Of a stretch of 64,000 nt of DNA, positions 1-9,451 are shown one piece after another; position 1 is the stretch's first letter, and every line of letters begins with the position of its first letter. Source of the DNA: Mesorhizobium sp. ES1-4 (GTDB lineage: Bacteria > Pseudomonadota > Alphaproteobacteria > Rhizobiales > Rhizobiaceae). The notes below the pieces were generated by a model that saw only the letters and a list, made by a program, of their open reading frames with translations, was not told where the DNA came from and ran no database searches. The stretch spans positions 1 to 64,000 of the forward strand of contig NZ_JAIUGV010000006.1 in NCBI RefSeq assembly GCF_020164745.1, read 5' to 3'. Made by a program: the position numbers and the translations under genes.

Positions 1-78
1 TTGCTTCACAGCCATTGCGATTCCCTCCGAGTGTTCCTCTCAGAGAATCACAACCAGCCAATTACGCAACAGGCCCCC

Positions 79-199
79 TGTGGGAGAAGGTGTCGCCGAA
101 GGCGACGGATGAGGGGTGTTCCAGGGAACGCAACGCCTCACTCGGCTGGAACACTCCTCATCCGTCTCGGCGCTACGCGCCGATCCACCTTCTCCCACA
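79..199. repeat. Palindromic intergenic element
   Basis: Nested inverted repeats fill the gap left of the ABC exporter. The outer arms at 79-92 and 186-199 are perfect 14-base complements. The inner arms at 104-123 and 147-166 match at 19 of 20 positions. The arms are rich in the GGGAGAAGG / GGATGAGGGG words that also occur in the elements at 17968-18090 and 28967-29108. It lies 3' of the exporter gene, so it may also fold in that transcript. No T-tract is seen. Bases 1-78 hold nothing I recognise. Confidence 0.8.
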
Positions 200-223
200 A
201 CAAGGGGAGAAGGGAAGAGCACC

Positions 224-2095
224 TCACGGCATCAACTGATACTCATAAAGCTTCTGGTAAAGCCCGCCCTGCCTGAGCAGCGTCTTGTGCGCCCCGCTTT
301 CCACCACTTTGCCGGCTTCCAGCACCACGATCGTGTCGGCTTGGTGCACGGTCGACAGGCGGTGCGCGATGACGATCGTCGTGCGCCCTTCCGTGAGCTG
401 TTGCAGCGCGTCGCGGAACAACGCTTCGGATTCGGCGTCGAGCGCGCTGGTCGCTTCGTCCAGCAGCAGGATTTCGGCATTGCGCAGCATGGCGCGCGCG
501 ATCGAAATGCGCTGGCGCTGGCCGCCCGACAAAAGGCCGCCATTCTCGCCGACATCCGTGTCGTAGCCATTCGCCTGCGCAACGATGAAGTCATGCGCAT
601 TGGCGGCTTTGGCCGCGGCAATCACCTCTTCCTCGGTCGCGTCCTCGCGACCAAGCCGGATGTTGTGCATGATTGTGCCGGCAAACAGGAACGTGTCCTG
701 GCTGACATAGGCGATCTTTTCCCGGAGCGAGGCGAGCGTGGCGTGGGAAATGTCCTGGCCGTCAAGCAGCACCCGGCCGCTCTTCGGGTCGTACATGCGC
801 ATGATCAGATTCAGGATCGTCGACTTGCCGCTGCCCGAGGGTCCGACCAGCGCCGTCATCTTGCCGGGCGCCAGGGTCAAGTCGAACCGCTCCAGCACTG
901 GCGGGCCATTCTGGTAGGCGAAGCTGACGGCGTCGAACCGGATCTCGCCCGGCCCAGCCAGAAGCGGCCTTGCGTCCGGCTTCTCCGCCAATGTCAACGG
1001 CTCGTCGGCCAGCTGGAACATCATGCGCACGCCGACAATGCCGCTTTCCAGCGAAATACGGACGCGCGCGAGGCGCTTTGCCGGTTCATAGGCGAGCAGC
1101 AGCGCGGCGATGAAGGCCATGATGTTGCCAGGCATCTGGCCGCCCTGCAGAACCAGTAGGCCGCTGACCATGACAGCGCCGGCGATCGCCAGGCCGGCCA
1201 GCGTTTCCATCACCGGATTGGTCACCGCTTCCAGCGCGGCGATGTTGTTGGCCCGGTCCTCGACATCGGACACGGCCCTGTACATACGCTTGCGCATCAA
1301 GCCTTCGAGGTTGAAGGATTTGACGACGCGCACGCCGATAGCGGTTTCCTGCATCACCTGGACGATCTGGCCGACCGAGCGGAACTCCATCGCCGCGAAC
1401 TTGCGCACGCGCTTCAGGATGCGGTTGACGCCGTAAATGGCCACCGGACCGACGACGAAGCAGATCAGCGACAGCGCCGGCTGCTGCCAGACCATGACCC
1501 CGATCAAGGCAGCCAGGGTCACCAGGTCGCGCACATAGGAGGTGACGATGAGGTCGAGCACGTTGCGCGCCGCCTGGGCATTGTTGGTCATGCGGGTGAT
1601 CAGGTCGGACGAAGAGGTCGAGTGGTAGAATTCGATACCTTGCGCCAGGATGCGGTCATAGATCTTGCGCTGCCGTTCGGCGATGACGGCGTTGCCGACC
1701 CGGCTCATGAAGTAGGCCTGGATGAAGTTGGCGATGCCCTTGACGATGAAGATCGCGGCGACCGCCACGGCAATCATGTTGACGCGGTCGACCCGTTTGT
1801 CGATCACGAATTCATTGGTGATTTCGCGCAGGATCCAGGCGCTGGCGGCCGTCATGCCGGCCACCACCAGCATCGACAGGATGGCGGCGGCGTAGCCGGC
1901 CCTGTGCTGGCGGAACGATTCCCTGAGCAGCCTTGCGACGAGGCGCTGGTTTTCCGTCGAGCGGAAGAAGCGAAACAACGGCTGATCCTTGATGCCGGGA
2001 TGACGAAGGCGGCTTATAGAGGGAGTTGCCGCCGGAGGGAACCTTTTGCCGCGTGGAAAGAAACCGCTGCGGCAGGCTGTCTTTTGAGACACCAT
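224..2095 (-). CDS. ABC exporter, fused membrane and ATPase domains (MsbA/LipA type)
   Basis: A 623-residue half-transporter of the type I exporter family, which works as a homodimer in the inner membrane to flip lipids or export hydrophobic compounds. The N-terminal half (about residues 60-345) carries the usual six membrane helices. The C-terminal ATPase has Walker A GPSGSGKST near 418-426, signature LSGGQ near 522-526 and Walker B ILLLDEAT near 542-549, followed by the switch His in IVIAHRLS. I chose the ATG at 2095; a TTG lies 18 bases upstream. It is divergent from the amidohydrolase with about 30 bases between starts. Its substrate cannot be read from sequence; MsbA-like lipid export is the nearest family role. 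Confidence 0.9.
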   Translation of the reverse strand: MVSQKTACRSGFFPRGKRFPPAATPSISRLRHPGIKDQPLFRFFRSTENQRLVARLLRESFRQHRAGYAAAILSMLVVAGMTAASAWILREITNEFVIDKRVDRVNMIAVAVAAIFIVKGIANFIQAYFMSRVGNAVIAERQRKIYDRILAQGIEFYHSTSSSDLITRMTNNAQAARNVLDLIVTSYVRDLVTLAALIGVMVWQQPALSLICFVVGPVAIYGVNRILKRVRKFAAMEFRSVGQIVQVMQETAIGVRVVKSFNLEGLMRKRMYRAVSDVEDRANNIAALEAVTNPVMETLAGLAIAGAVMVSGLLVLQGGQMPGNIMAFIAALLLAYEPAKRLARVRISLESGIVGVRMMFQLADEPLTLAEKPDARPLLAGPGEIRFDAVSFAYQNGPPVLERFDLTLAPGKMTALVGPSGSGKSTILNLIMRMYDPKSGRVLLDGQDISHATLASLREKIAYVSQDTFLFAGTIMHNIRLGREDATEEEVIAAAKAANAHDFIVAQANGYDTDVGENGGLLSGGQRQRISIARAMLRNAEILLLDEATSALDAESEALFRDALQQLTEGRTTIVIAHRLSTVHQADTIVVLEAGKVVESGAHKTLLRQGGLYQKLYEYQLMP

Positions 2096-2128
2096 GCAAC
2101 AGTGATTCTTCAAGCGGGATGACGACAG

Positions 2129-3409
2129 ATGGATTTCGACCTAATCGTTCGTGGCGGCACGCTACCGGATGGCGGCGTCGCCGACATCGGCATCAGCGGC
2201 GAGACGATCGCGGCGATTGAACCCATCTTGCAGGGCTCCGCGCGGTCCGAGGTCGATGCCCGTGGCAATCTGGTGTCGCCACCCTTCGTCGATCCGCATT
2301 TCCACATGGACGCCACGCTGTCCTACGGCATTCCGCGCATCAATACGTCGGGGACGCTGCTCGAGGGCATTTCGCTATGGGGCGAACTGAAGCCGCTTTT
2401 GACGCATGAAGCGGTGCGCGACCGCGCGCTCGCCTATTGCGACTGGGCGGTCTCGATGGGACTGCTCGCCATCCGCACTCATGTCGATGTCTGCGACGAC
2501 CGGCTGCTGGCGGTCGAGGCCCTGCTCGACGTCAAGAAGACCGTCGCCCCCTATATCGACCTGCAATTGGTGGCATTCCCGCAGGACGGCTTCTATCGCT
2601 CGCCGACGGCGCGTCAGAACACCATTCGCGCGCTCGACATGGGCGTGGACATCGTCGGCGGCATCCCGCATTTCGAGCGCACCATGGCCGACGGCACGCG
2701 CTCGGTGACGGAACTGTGCGAGATCGCGGCGAAACGCGGCCTGATGGTCGATTTGCATTGCGACGAGACCGATGACCCGCTGTCGCGCCACATCGAGCAA
2801 CTCGCCCATGAAACGCAGCGTCTCGGCCTGCAGGGCAGGGTGGCTGGTTCGCACCTGACCTCCATGCACTCCATGGACAATTACTATGTCTCGAAGCTTC
2901 TGCCGCTGATTGCGGAATCCGGCGTCTCGGCGATTCCCAACCCATTGATCAACATCATGCTGCAGGGCCGCCACGACACGTTCCCGAAGCGGCGTGGCAT
3001 GACGCGGGTCAAGGAGATGCAGGCGCTCGGCATCCGTGTCGGCTGGGGGCAGGATTGCGTGCTCGATCCCTGGTACTCGCTGGGCACCGCCGACATGCTC
3101 GACGTCGCCTTCATGGGCCTGCATGTCGCCCAGATGTCGAGCCCCGCCGACATGGCGCGCTGCTTCGACATGGTCACCAACGTCAATGCCGCGATCATGG
3201 GGTTGGATCATCTCGGCCTCGGCGTTGGCAAGCGCGCCAGCCTGGTGATCCTCGATGCCGGCAATCCGATCGAGGCCCTGCGCCTGCGCGCCGAGCGCAT
3301 CTGCGTCATCGCCAGGGGCAAGGTGGTGGCGGAAAGGACGAGGCAGGATACCAGGCTGTCCATTCCCGGCAGGCCGGGTCAGGTGAACCGCAGGCACAAA
3401 TCGGCCTAG
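2129..3409 (+). CDS. Cytosine deaminase-type amidohydrolase
   Basis: A 426-residue member of the amidohydrolase superfamily, closest in layout to cytosine deaminase CodA and N-isopropylammelide aminohydrolase. These cytosolic metal enzymes hydrolyse amino groups from pyrimidines or triazines. Metal and catalytic residues are in the CodA positions: HxH at His57/His59, His210, Glu213 in HCDETD, His242, and Asp309 in GWGQD. The length equals E. coli CodA. No permease of the CodB type is adjacent; the next gene is an EamA transporter on the same strand after 82 bases. The name codA would be plausible, but substrate specificity in this family varies, so I leave it unnamed. Confidence 0.88.
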   Translation: MDFDLIVRGGTLPDGGVADIGISGETIAAIEPILQGSARSEVDARGNLVSPPFVDPHFHMDATLSYGIPRINTSGTLLEGISLWGELKPLLTHEAVRDRALAYCDWAVSMGLLAIRTHVDVCDDRLLAVEALLDVKKTVAPYIDLQLVAFPQDGFYRSPTARQNTIRALDMGVDIVGGIPHFERTMADGTRSVTELCEIAAKRGLMVDLHCDETDDPLSRHIEQLAHETQRLGLQGRVAGSHLTSMHSMDNYYVSKLLPLIAESGVSAIPNPLINIMLQGRHDTFPKRRGMTRVKEMQALGIRVGWGQDCVLDPWYSLGTADMLDVAFMGLHVAQMSSPADMARCFDMVTNVNAAIMGLDHLGLGVGKRASLVILDAGNPIEALRLRAERICVIARGKVVAERTRQDTRLSIPGRPGQVNRRHKSA

Positions 3410-3491
3410 ATACAGCCGATTCCCGCCGCTGGTCTTACCGTTTCGCCGATTCCCGCTCGTCAAAGCTGGTGCTTGCGGATAGGAGCCGGGC

Positions 3492-4412
3492 ATGGTTGAG
3501 CCCGTCCCCAATTCGATGATCAGGAACGTCTTGCTGGCCGGCATCCTGCTGATGCTAGCTGGCGACTTCCTGTTTGCGCTCAACGACGCGATGGGCAAGT
3601 GGCTGGTCGCCAGCTTCTCCGTCGGCCAGGTCGTGCTGATCCGCTCGATCGGTGCCTTCATCGTGCTCGGCCCGATGATCGCCAATCAGGGCGCTGGCCG
3701 GCTGTTCCGGATGGAGCGGCCCGGGCTGCAGGTTCTGCGCGTGGTGGCGACGACGCTTGATACCGCTTTGTTCTACGCCGCCGTCGTCTATCTGCCGCTT
3801 GCCGATGTGATGAGCTTTTACATGGCCGGGCCGATCTATGTGGCGGCGCTGTCGCATTTCCTGCTTGGCGAGAAGGTCGGCTGGCGCCGCTGGGTGGCGA
3901 TCCTGCTCGGTTTCTGCGGCGTGGTGATCATGCTGAAGCCGTCCTCCGCCGCGTTTTCGCTGTCGTCGGGTTTCGCGCTTGTCGGCAGCCTTGCCTTCGC
4001 CTTCGCCATCATCCTCAACAGGCGCCTGCGCGGCACCAGCGACACCAACCTGGTGACATGGCAGACGATCGGCACGCTGGTGGTCGGCGGCGCCCTCGCC
4101 ATCGGCGCCTGGAAGACGCCGACGGCGCTCGATCTCGGCGCCATGCTGCTGCTCGGCATCGTCTCCTGCGGCGCGCATCTGATGATCACGCGGGCCCTCA
4201 AACTGGCGCCGGCCTCGACGCTGGCGCCGCTGCACTACACGCTGCTCCTTTGGGCTGTGGTGTTCGGGCTCGTGTTCTTCGGCGACGTCCCCGGCCCGCG
4301 CATCCTGATCGGCTCCGGCATCATCGTTGTCGCCGGCCTGTTCATCTTCCATCGCCAGAAGGTGGTCGACACGACGGTGCCGCCGGAGAACGTGCCGAAG
4401 GGCGTGAACTGA
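3492..4412 (+). CDS. EamA/DMT-family transporter
   Basis: A 306-residue inner-membrane protein with about ten hydrophobic helices arranged as two EamA repeats, as in drug/metabolite transporters. The repeats begin near residues 13 (LAGILLMLAGDFLFALNDA) and 160 (SGFALVGSLAFAFAIILN). Members export amino acids, nucleobases or other small metabolites. A GGAG ribosome site lies just ahead of the ATG. It follows the deaminase-like gene on the same strand, which would fit export or uptake of a related compound, but this is only context. The gene ends 11 bases from the convergent kinase-like gene. Confidence 0.85.
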   Translation: MVEPVPNSMIRNVLLAGILLMLAGDFLFALNDAMGKWLVASFSVGQVVLIRSIGAFIVLGPMIANQGAGRLFRMERPGLQVLRVVATTLDTALFYAAVVYLPLADVMSFYMAGPIYVAALSHFLLGEKVGWRRWVAILLGFCGVVIMLKPSSAAFSLSSGFALVGSLAFAFAIILNRRLRGTSDTNLVTWQTIGTLVVGGALAIGAWKTPTALDLGAMLLLGIVSCGAHLMITRALKLAPASTLAPLHYTLLLWAVVFGLVFFGDVPGPRILIGSGIIVVAGLFIFHRQKVVDTTVPPENVPKGVN

Positions 4413-4423
4413 GGTCCGGATTC

Positions 4424-5326
4424 CTAGCCCCGGCGTATCGCGGCCAGATGCCGTGAAAATTCCGGCGTCTCCATCAACGCCTTGCAGCGCGCGAAGCGGC
4501 CGTCGGCATAGGCGCGGAAATCGTCGGCCGGATTGTTGTTGGCAAGCTGGATCAGCCCCCACAGCGTCCAAAGCAGGTCGCACATCGCCTTATAGATGAC
4601 GACGCGGGCGTGCTCGGCCGGTTTCGCCTCGCCGCCGAAATAGGCGCGCATCATCTCCTCATCCTGGGCGGCGTCGAATTTTCCCTCCACGCTGAGATCG
4701 CCGAGATCCCAGAGCGGGTCGTTCATCCCGGAATATTCCCAGTCGACGATCCACATCCGTTCGCCCGTATCGAGAAAATTTTCGCACAGCGGATCGCAAT
4801 GGCAGGCAACGAGGGGCACGCGGTGGACAGCCAAGGCCGAGCGCACGCTGCCGGCCTCGCGCACCACGTCGTGATAGCCGGCGGGCAGAGCGACATCCCT
4901 GGTCGACAGCACCTTGAGGTAATCGTCGATCATCGCGAACAGTTCGAAGCGGAAGGGGAACACCGCGCCGGACGCGTGCAGCTTGCGGAAGGCTTCGCCG
5001 GCGCGGGCCGGGCTGCCCGGCCGGTCCCTGAATTTCTCCGGCGACATCGTCTCGGCTCCTGCGATGAAGCGCGTCACCATCAGGCCGGTGGCGGCGTCGG
5101 CATGCAGCACTTCAGGGCTGACGCCGGCTTTTGCCGCCTCGCGCGCCGCGATCGCCTCGTTGGCACGGTTGATGTATTCCTCGGTGCCTTTTCCCGGAAT
5201 GCGCAGGCAAAAATCGCCGGCCTTGAAGACGAGGTTGGTCAGGCCGCCAAGCCGGTCCAGCGGCCCGGTATAGCCGGCCAGCACCGGAATGGCGGCAAGT
5301 TTTGCCCGCGCCTCGTCTGTCGCCAT
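4424..5326 (-). CDS. Choline/ethanolamine kinase-like phosphotransferase
   Basis: A 300-residue protein of the APH/choline kinase fold. The nucleotide loop GGLTN is at about 27-31, the catalytic HCDPLCEN motif at 176-183 and the metal-binding DWEY at 195-198; DWEY rather than DFxx is typical of the choline/ethanolamine kinase and LicA branch. It probably phosphorylates an amino-alcohol or similar small hydroxyl compound in the cytosol. The ATG at 5326 starts the conserved part; a longer reading from a TTG at 5434 would overlap the divergent methyltransferase start. A paralogue lies at 8564-9451, next to a dimethylglycine-dehydrogenase-like gene. Confidence 0.8.
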   Translation of the reverse strand: MATDEARAKLAAIPVLAGYTGPLDRLGGLTNLVFKAGDFCLRIPGKGTEEYINRANEAIAAREAAKAGVSPEVLHADAATGLMVTRFIAGAETMSPEKFRDRPGSPARAGEAFRKLHASGAVFPFRFELFAMIDDYLKVLSTRDVALPAGYHDVVREAGSVRSALAVHRVPLVACHCDPLCENFLDTGERMWIVDWEYSGMNDPLWDLGDLSVEGKFDAAQDEEMMRAYFGGEAKPAEHARVVIYKAMCDLLWTLWGLIQLANNNPADDFRAYADGRFARCKALMETPEFSRHLAAIRRG

Positions 5327-5420
5327 GCCCGCGCCCCATGCCGTTATTTCTTTGCCACAACGGTTCCACAATTTTTGCCGTTTGGCTATCATCGCGACAA
5401 GACAGGGAGTTGGTGGGCAC

Positions 5421-6053
5421 GTGGCGGACAGCAAACATCATGGCGCGCTCGGCGCGGTCTACGCGGCCAAGCGCCCAGAAGAGGTGGCGGCACTTTATGA
5501 TCGCTGGTCGCAGACCTACGACGCCGACATGTCAGCCGCGGGCTACCGCCACCCGACGATCTGCCTGGCCTTGCTGGCCCGCCATCTGCCGCGTGGTTCA
5601 GCGCCGCTGCTCGACGCCGGGGCGGGCACCGGGCTGATCGGCGAATGGCTGGATATTGCCGGCTATCCCCAGGTCGAGGCGCTCGACATTTCACAGGGCA
5701 TGCTGGACCAGGCCGCGCGCAAGGGCGTCTATGCGGCGCTGCACTGCCTGGCGCTCGGCGGTAACCTGCCTTTTGCCGACGACACCTATGCCGGCATCAT
5801 CTCGGCCGGCGTCTTCACCTCGGGCCATGTCGGCGCCGACGGGCTGGACGAACTGATCCGCATCTGCCGGCCGGGCGGGGTGATCGTGCTGACGGTCAAG
5901 AACACGCTGTGGGACCAGGGCTTTGCCGCGCGCATTGCCGAACTTGAAGCGCAAGGTTCGGTCGCGCGGGTCGAGGAAACGCGTCCCTACGTCTCGATGC
6001 CGGGCGAAGCCGACACCATACCCAGCCGTGGCCTCGCCTTGCGGGTGAAATAG
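5421..6053 (+). CDS. Class I SAM-dependent methyltransferase
   Basis: A 210-residue Rossmann methyltransferase. Motif I reads LLDAGAGTGLIGEW, the motif II acidic loop ends EALDIS, and the post-motif region reads RICRPGGVIVLTVKN. The start is a GTG at 5421 with AGGGAG 11 bases upstream. It is divergent from the kinase-like gene at 5326, leaving about 94 bases for both promoters. The family (UbiE-like/Methyltransf_11) acts on many small molecules; nothing here identifies the acceptor. The N-terminal GALGAVYAAKRPEEVAALYD block resembles Williams-Beuren-type methyltransferases such as METTL27. Confidence 0.82.
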   Translation: MADSKHHGALGAVYAAKRPEEVAALYDRWSQTYDADMSAAGYRHPTICLALLARHLPRGSAPLLDAGAGTGLIGEWLDIAGYPQVEALDISQGMLDQAARKGVYAALHCLALGGNLPFADDTYAGIISAGVFTSGHVGADGLDELIRICRPGGVIVLTVKNTLWDQGFAARIAELEAQGSVARVEETRPYVSMPGEADTIPSRGLALRVK

Positions 6054-6058
6054 AGCAA

Positions 6059-6109
6059 CTTCCGGAAAGGCGTGAGACGGTTCTCCGTCCGAAATTGCAT
6101 CAAGACAAT
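6059..6109. repeat. Possible dispersed rhizobial intergenic element
   Basis: The short gap between the convergent methyltransferase and dehydrogenase genes contains TTCCGGAAAGGCGTGAGACG followed by a TTCTCCGTCCGAAATTGC block. From memory, blocks of this form recur between genes in Mesorhizobium and other rhizobia. Only this copy was identified here, so the call rests on recognition. Confidence 0.3.
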
Positions 6110-6113
6110 GGGT

Positions 6114-8567
6114 CTAAGCCTTCACTCGCTCCATTGCAGGATCGTATAGCGGCTCGAGGTGGATTTTGGCCGGCGTCCGCTGCATCGCGACCACCAGTTC
6201 ATAGCTGGCCGAGGCGAGAAAATCATCGCTCACCCCGTCGGCGTCGCGCACATAACCGTAGCCGATGTTCTTGCCCACCGTGTAGCCATAGCCGCCGCTG
6301 GTCAAATAACCGACTGGCTCGCCATTGCGCAGTATGGTCTCGCGCCCGACGAGCACGATCTCCGGGTCATCGACCGTGAAGCCGGCAAAGCGCTTCTTCA
6401 GTGCGGTGCCGCCGGTCTTCTCGAGCGCACGCCGTCCGACGAAATCGGTGTTCTTGCGCAGCTTGACCGCCCAGCCGAGCCCGGCCTCCAGCGGTGTGTC
6501 GTTGGGCGTGATGTCGGAGCCCCAGGCACGATAGGCCTTTTCCAGCCGTAGCGATTCCAGCGCGCGGTAGCCGACCGGGCGGATGTCGTGCTTCTCGCCC
6601 GCCGCCATCAGCGCGTCGAAGACTTCACCGGTGGCGGCGATCGGCACATGCAACTCCCAGCCAAGTTCGCCGACATAGGTGACGCGCAGCGCCCGCACCG
6701 TGTGCCCGGCTATTGTGATCTCCCGCACATGGCCGAACGGGAAGCCGGCATTCGATACATCCGCATCGGTCACCGCCGAAAGCACGTCGCGGGCGCGCGG
6801 TCCCATCAGCGACAGCGTGCCGAAATCCTCGGTGACATCAGCGAGCCGGGCATCGAGGCCCTCGCCAACATGGTCGCTGATCCACGAGGCATCATGCGTG
6901 CGGAAACCGGTGCCGGTGACAATATAGAACTTTTCCTCGGCCAGCCGCGAGACCGTCAGGTCTGCCTCGATGCCGCCGCGCGTGTTGAGGAGTTGTGTGT
7001 AGGTCAGCCGGCCGACCGACTTGCTGACGTCGTTGGCGCAGATCCAGTCGAGCGCCTTCGCCGCGTCGGGTCCGCTCAGCTCGTACTTGGCGAAGGACGA
7101 TTGATCGAAGATGCCGACATGCTCGCGCACGTGCCGGTGTTCGTCGCCGACGGCGGCGAACCAGTTCTGCCGGCCCATCGAGTAGATGTCCTTTGGCTCG
7201 ACACCCTCCGGCGCGAACCAGTTCGGCCGTTCCCAGCCGAGCTTCGAGCCGAACACCGCGCGCTGCTGTTTCAACCGCTCATAAAGCGGCGACACGATGC
7301 GGGGCCGGCCGCTGGCATATTCCTCGTGCGGGAAGCCGATCGTGTAGTGCTTGCCATAGGCTTCCAGCGTGCGCTCGCACACCCATTGCCGGTCGCGGTG
7401 CAGGTTGGAAAAGCGCCTGATGTCGACCACCCACAGGTCGAGCGGCGCCTCGCCGTCGACAACCCATTGCGCCAGCACCCAGCCGGCGCCGCCGCCCGAC
7501 GCGATGCCGAAAGCGTTGAACCCAGCGCCAACGAACATGTTGGCGCATTCGGGCGCCACACCGAGGATGAAGTTGCCGTCCGGCGTGAAGCTTTCCGACC
7601 CGTTGATCATCTGCTTGACGCCGACGGCCTCCAGCGCCGGCACGCGCGCGATCGCCTGCGTCATGTGTTGCTCGAAATGATCGTAGTCGTCGTCGAACAG
7701 CCGGAACTCCCAATCACTGGGAACGTCGCCCCCGGGGAGACCGGTTGCCCAGGCCTGCGGGTTCGGCTCATAGCCGCCCATCACCAGCCCGCCGACCTCC
7801 TCCTTGAAATAGGTGCGCCGGTCGGGGTCGCGCAGCGTCGGCGCGTCGGTCGCCAGGCCCGCGATCTTCTCGGTGATGATGTACTGGTGCTTCACCGGCT
7901 GCAGCGGCACATTGATGCCGGCCATGGCGCCGATCTGCCGTGCCCACTGCCCGGCGCAGTTCACCACCTTGTCGCAGGCGATGTCGCCTTGTTTGGTCTT
8001 CACGGCGGTGATGCGGTCACCCTTCATCGCGAAGCCGGTGACGCGCACGTCCTCGTAGAGCTTGGCGCCGTGCATGCGCGCGCCCTTGGCCAGCGACTGT
8101 GTGATATCGGAAGGGCTCGCCTGGCCGTCGGTCGGCAGCCAGGAGGCGCCGACAAGATCCCCGGTTTCCATCAGCGGCCACATCGCCTTGACCTCGGCCG
8201 GCGACAGCAGGTGCATGTCCATGCCGAAACTCCTCGCCGTCGTCGCCAGCCTTTTGTACTCGGTCCAGCGATCGGCATTGGTGGCGAGCCTGAGGCAGCC
8301 GGTCATTTTCCAGCCGGTGGCGAGTCCGGTCTCGGCCTCCAGCCCCTTGTAGAGGTCGACCGAGTATTTGAGCACCCGCGTGATCGAGGCCGACGAGCGC
8401 AACTGCCCAACCAGCCCGGCGGCATGCCAGGTCGAACCCGAGGTCAGCTTGCCCTGTTCGAGCAGCACCACGTCCGCCTTATGGTCGCGCGCCAGATGAT
8501 AGGCCGTCGAGCAGCCGATGATGCCGCCGCCGATGACGACGATCGCGGCCTGGCTAGGCAAGGTCAT
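6114..8567 (-). CDS. Dimethylglycine/sarcosine dehydrogenase-like FAD oxidoreductase with GcvT domains
   Basis: An 817-residue protein of the DMGDH family. Residues 1-370 form a DAO-type FAD domain with GGGIIG at 13-18 and the GSTWHAAGL motif, whose His48 is the covalent FAD site in dimethylglycine dehydrogenase. A short FAO_M linker follows, then about 400 residues of GcvT-like folate domains. Known members remove N-methyl groups from dimethylglycine or sarcosine and pass the carbon to tetrahydrofolate. The ATG at 8567 overlaps the stop of the upstream kinase-like gene (ATGA), so the two are translationally coupled. The exact substrate is uncertain; the family also includes uncharacterised dehydrogenases for other methylated amines. 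Confidence 0.88.
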   Translation of the reverse strand: MTLPSQAAIVVIGGGIIGCSTAYHLARDHKADVVLLEQGKLTSGSTWHAAGLVGQLRSSASITRVLKYSVDLYKGLEAETGLATGWKMTGCLRLATNADRWTEYKRLATTARSFGMDMHLLSPAEVKAMWPLMETGDLVGASWLPTDGQASPSDITQSLAKGARMHGAKLYEDVRVTGFAMKGDRITAVKTKQGDIACDKVVNCAGQWARQIGAMAGINVPLQPVKHQYIITEKIAGLATDAPTLRDPDRRTYFKEEVGGLVMGGYEPNPQAWATGLPGGDVPSDWEFRLFDDDYDHFEQHMTQAIARVPALEAVGVKQMINGSESFTPDGNFILGVAPECANMFVGAGFNAFGIASGGGAGWVLAQWVVDGEAPLDLWVVDIRRFSNLHRDRQWVCERTLEAYGKHYTIGFPHEEYASGRPRIVSPLYERLKQQRAVFGSKLGWERPNWFAPEGVEPKDIYSMGRQNWFAAVGDEHRHVREHVGIFDQSSFAKYELSGPDAAKALDWICANDVSKSVGRLTYTQLLNTRGGIEADLTVSRLAEEKFYIVTGTGFRTHDASWISDHVGEGLDARLADVTEDFGTLSLMGPRARDVLSAVTDADVSNAGFPFGHVREITIAGHTVRALRVTYVGELGWELHVPIAATGEVFDALMAAGEKHDIRPVGYRALESLRLEKAYRAWGSDITPNDTPLEAGLGWAVKLRKNTDFVGRRALEKTGGTALKKRFAGFTVDDPEIVLVGRETILRNGEPVGYLTSGGYGYTVGKNIGYGYVRDADGVSDDFLASASYELVVAMQRTPAKIHLEPLYDPAMERVKA

Positions 8568-9451
8568 GATTTCAGGATCCCGTATTTTGTCCGGTAGTTT
8601 TCCAGCGCCGCGTCGAGCCGCGCCAGGTTTTCCTCGGTGTAAGCGACGTAGTCGATGCCCGGCGCGTCGAGATAGAGCTCCGACACCATGCTCCACATCG
8701 CCTCGCGCAGCAGCGAGGCGCATTGCATGGCGGCGTGCGATCGACGGATCGCCTCGTCCGGCTCCTTCATGAAATAGGCGGTCAGGAAGGCGAAGGATTC
8801 CGCGTCGCTCATCCCCGCGTTCGAGGCGACGCCGGCAAGGTCGAACATCGCCGTGTTGAAACCGGCATATTCGAAATCGATCAGCCACAGCCTGCTACCG
8901 TCGTCCAGGATGTTGGCCGGCAACAGATCATTGTGGCCAAAGACGATCGGCAGCAATTTCTGGGCGCGCTCCAGTTCGTCGGCTAATGCCAGGAAGCGTG
9001 GCAGGTCACCGCGCTTGCGGCTCTTGCCCTCGTCAAGCGTGCGCGCATAGTCACGGATGACGTGGAACACCCAGAACATGAAGCCGGCGCCGGAGATATG
9101 GTTGGGCATTTCCCGGTGGAAGCCGCGCATCAGCGCCGCGACGCGGCCGAGATTCGCGCGCACGTCCTCGGCCAGATAGGTCTTGGCGCCAAGAAACGCC
9201 GTCACCAGGATTCCTGGTTCGGCATAATGGACCGCCGGCGCGAAGCCAGCGGCGTGAGCCGCCCTCGCGGTCATCACCTCGCGTTCGCGGAAGACGTGGT
9301 GGAAGGGATAGTCCTGGCCGAAGCGCACGACATGTTTGCCGGCCGTGTCGGTGACCACGTAATTGGCGTTGCTCAAGCCGCCTGGCAGCGGCGCGATCTC
9401 GATGGCGCCCGTCCAGCAGGGCAGGGCGCGGATGCGGTCTTCGGCAATCAC
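8564..9451 (-). CDS. Choline/ethanolamine kinase-like phosphotransferase, coupled to DMGDH-like gene
   Basis: A second kinase of the choline/ethanolamine branch, 295 residues from the GTG at 9451. It shows GGLSN at 24-28, FGHND at 171-175 and DFEY at 192-195, so the catalytic His-x-Asp and metal Asp are present. I prefer GTG 9451, with AGGGA upstream, because the preceding 55 codons look non-conserved and Arg/Pro-rich; a longer reading could begin at 9616. It overlaps the next gene by four bases and is divergent from a DeoR regulator. DeoR proteins usually sense phosphorylated metabolites, so a kinase product as inducer is plausible but unproven. Confidence 0.78.
   Translation of the reverse strand: MIAEDRIRALPCWTGAIEIAPLPGGLSNANYVVTDTAGKHVVRFGQDYPFHHVFREREVMTARAAHAAGFAPAVHYAEPGILVTAFLGAKTYLAEDVRANLGRVAALMRGFHREMPNHISGAGFMFWVFHVIRDYARTLDEGKSRKRGDLPRFLALADELERAQKLLPIVFGHNDLLPANILDDGSRLWLIDFEYAGFNTAMFDLAGVASNAGMSDAESFAFLTAYFMKEPDEAIRRSHAAMQCASLLREAMWSMVSELYLDAPGIDYVAYTEENLARLDAALENYRTKYGILKS

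Noticed and set aside
6588..8597. A 669-codon plus-strand frame opposite the DMGDH-like gene, and similar long antisense frames at 32040-33746, 37477-39498, 42467-44374 and 45972-47588
   Set aside because: They mirror well-supported genes on the other strand, show no family motifs and are His/Arg/Asp-rich, as expected for shadows in GC-rich DNA.
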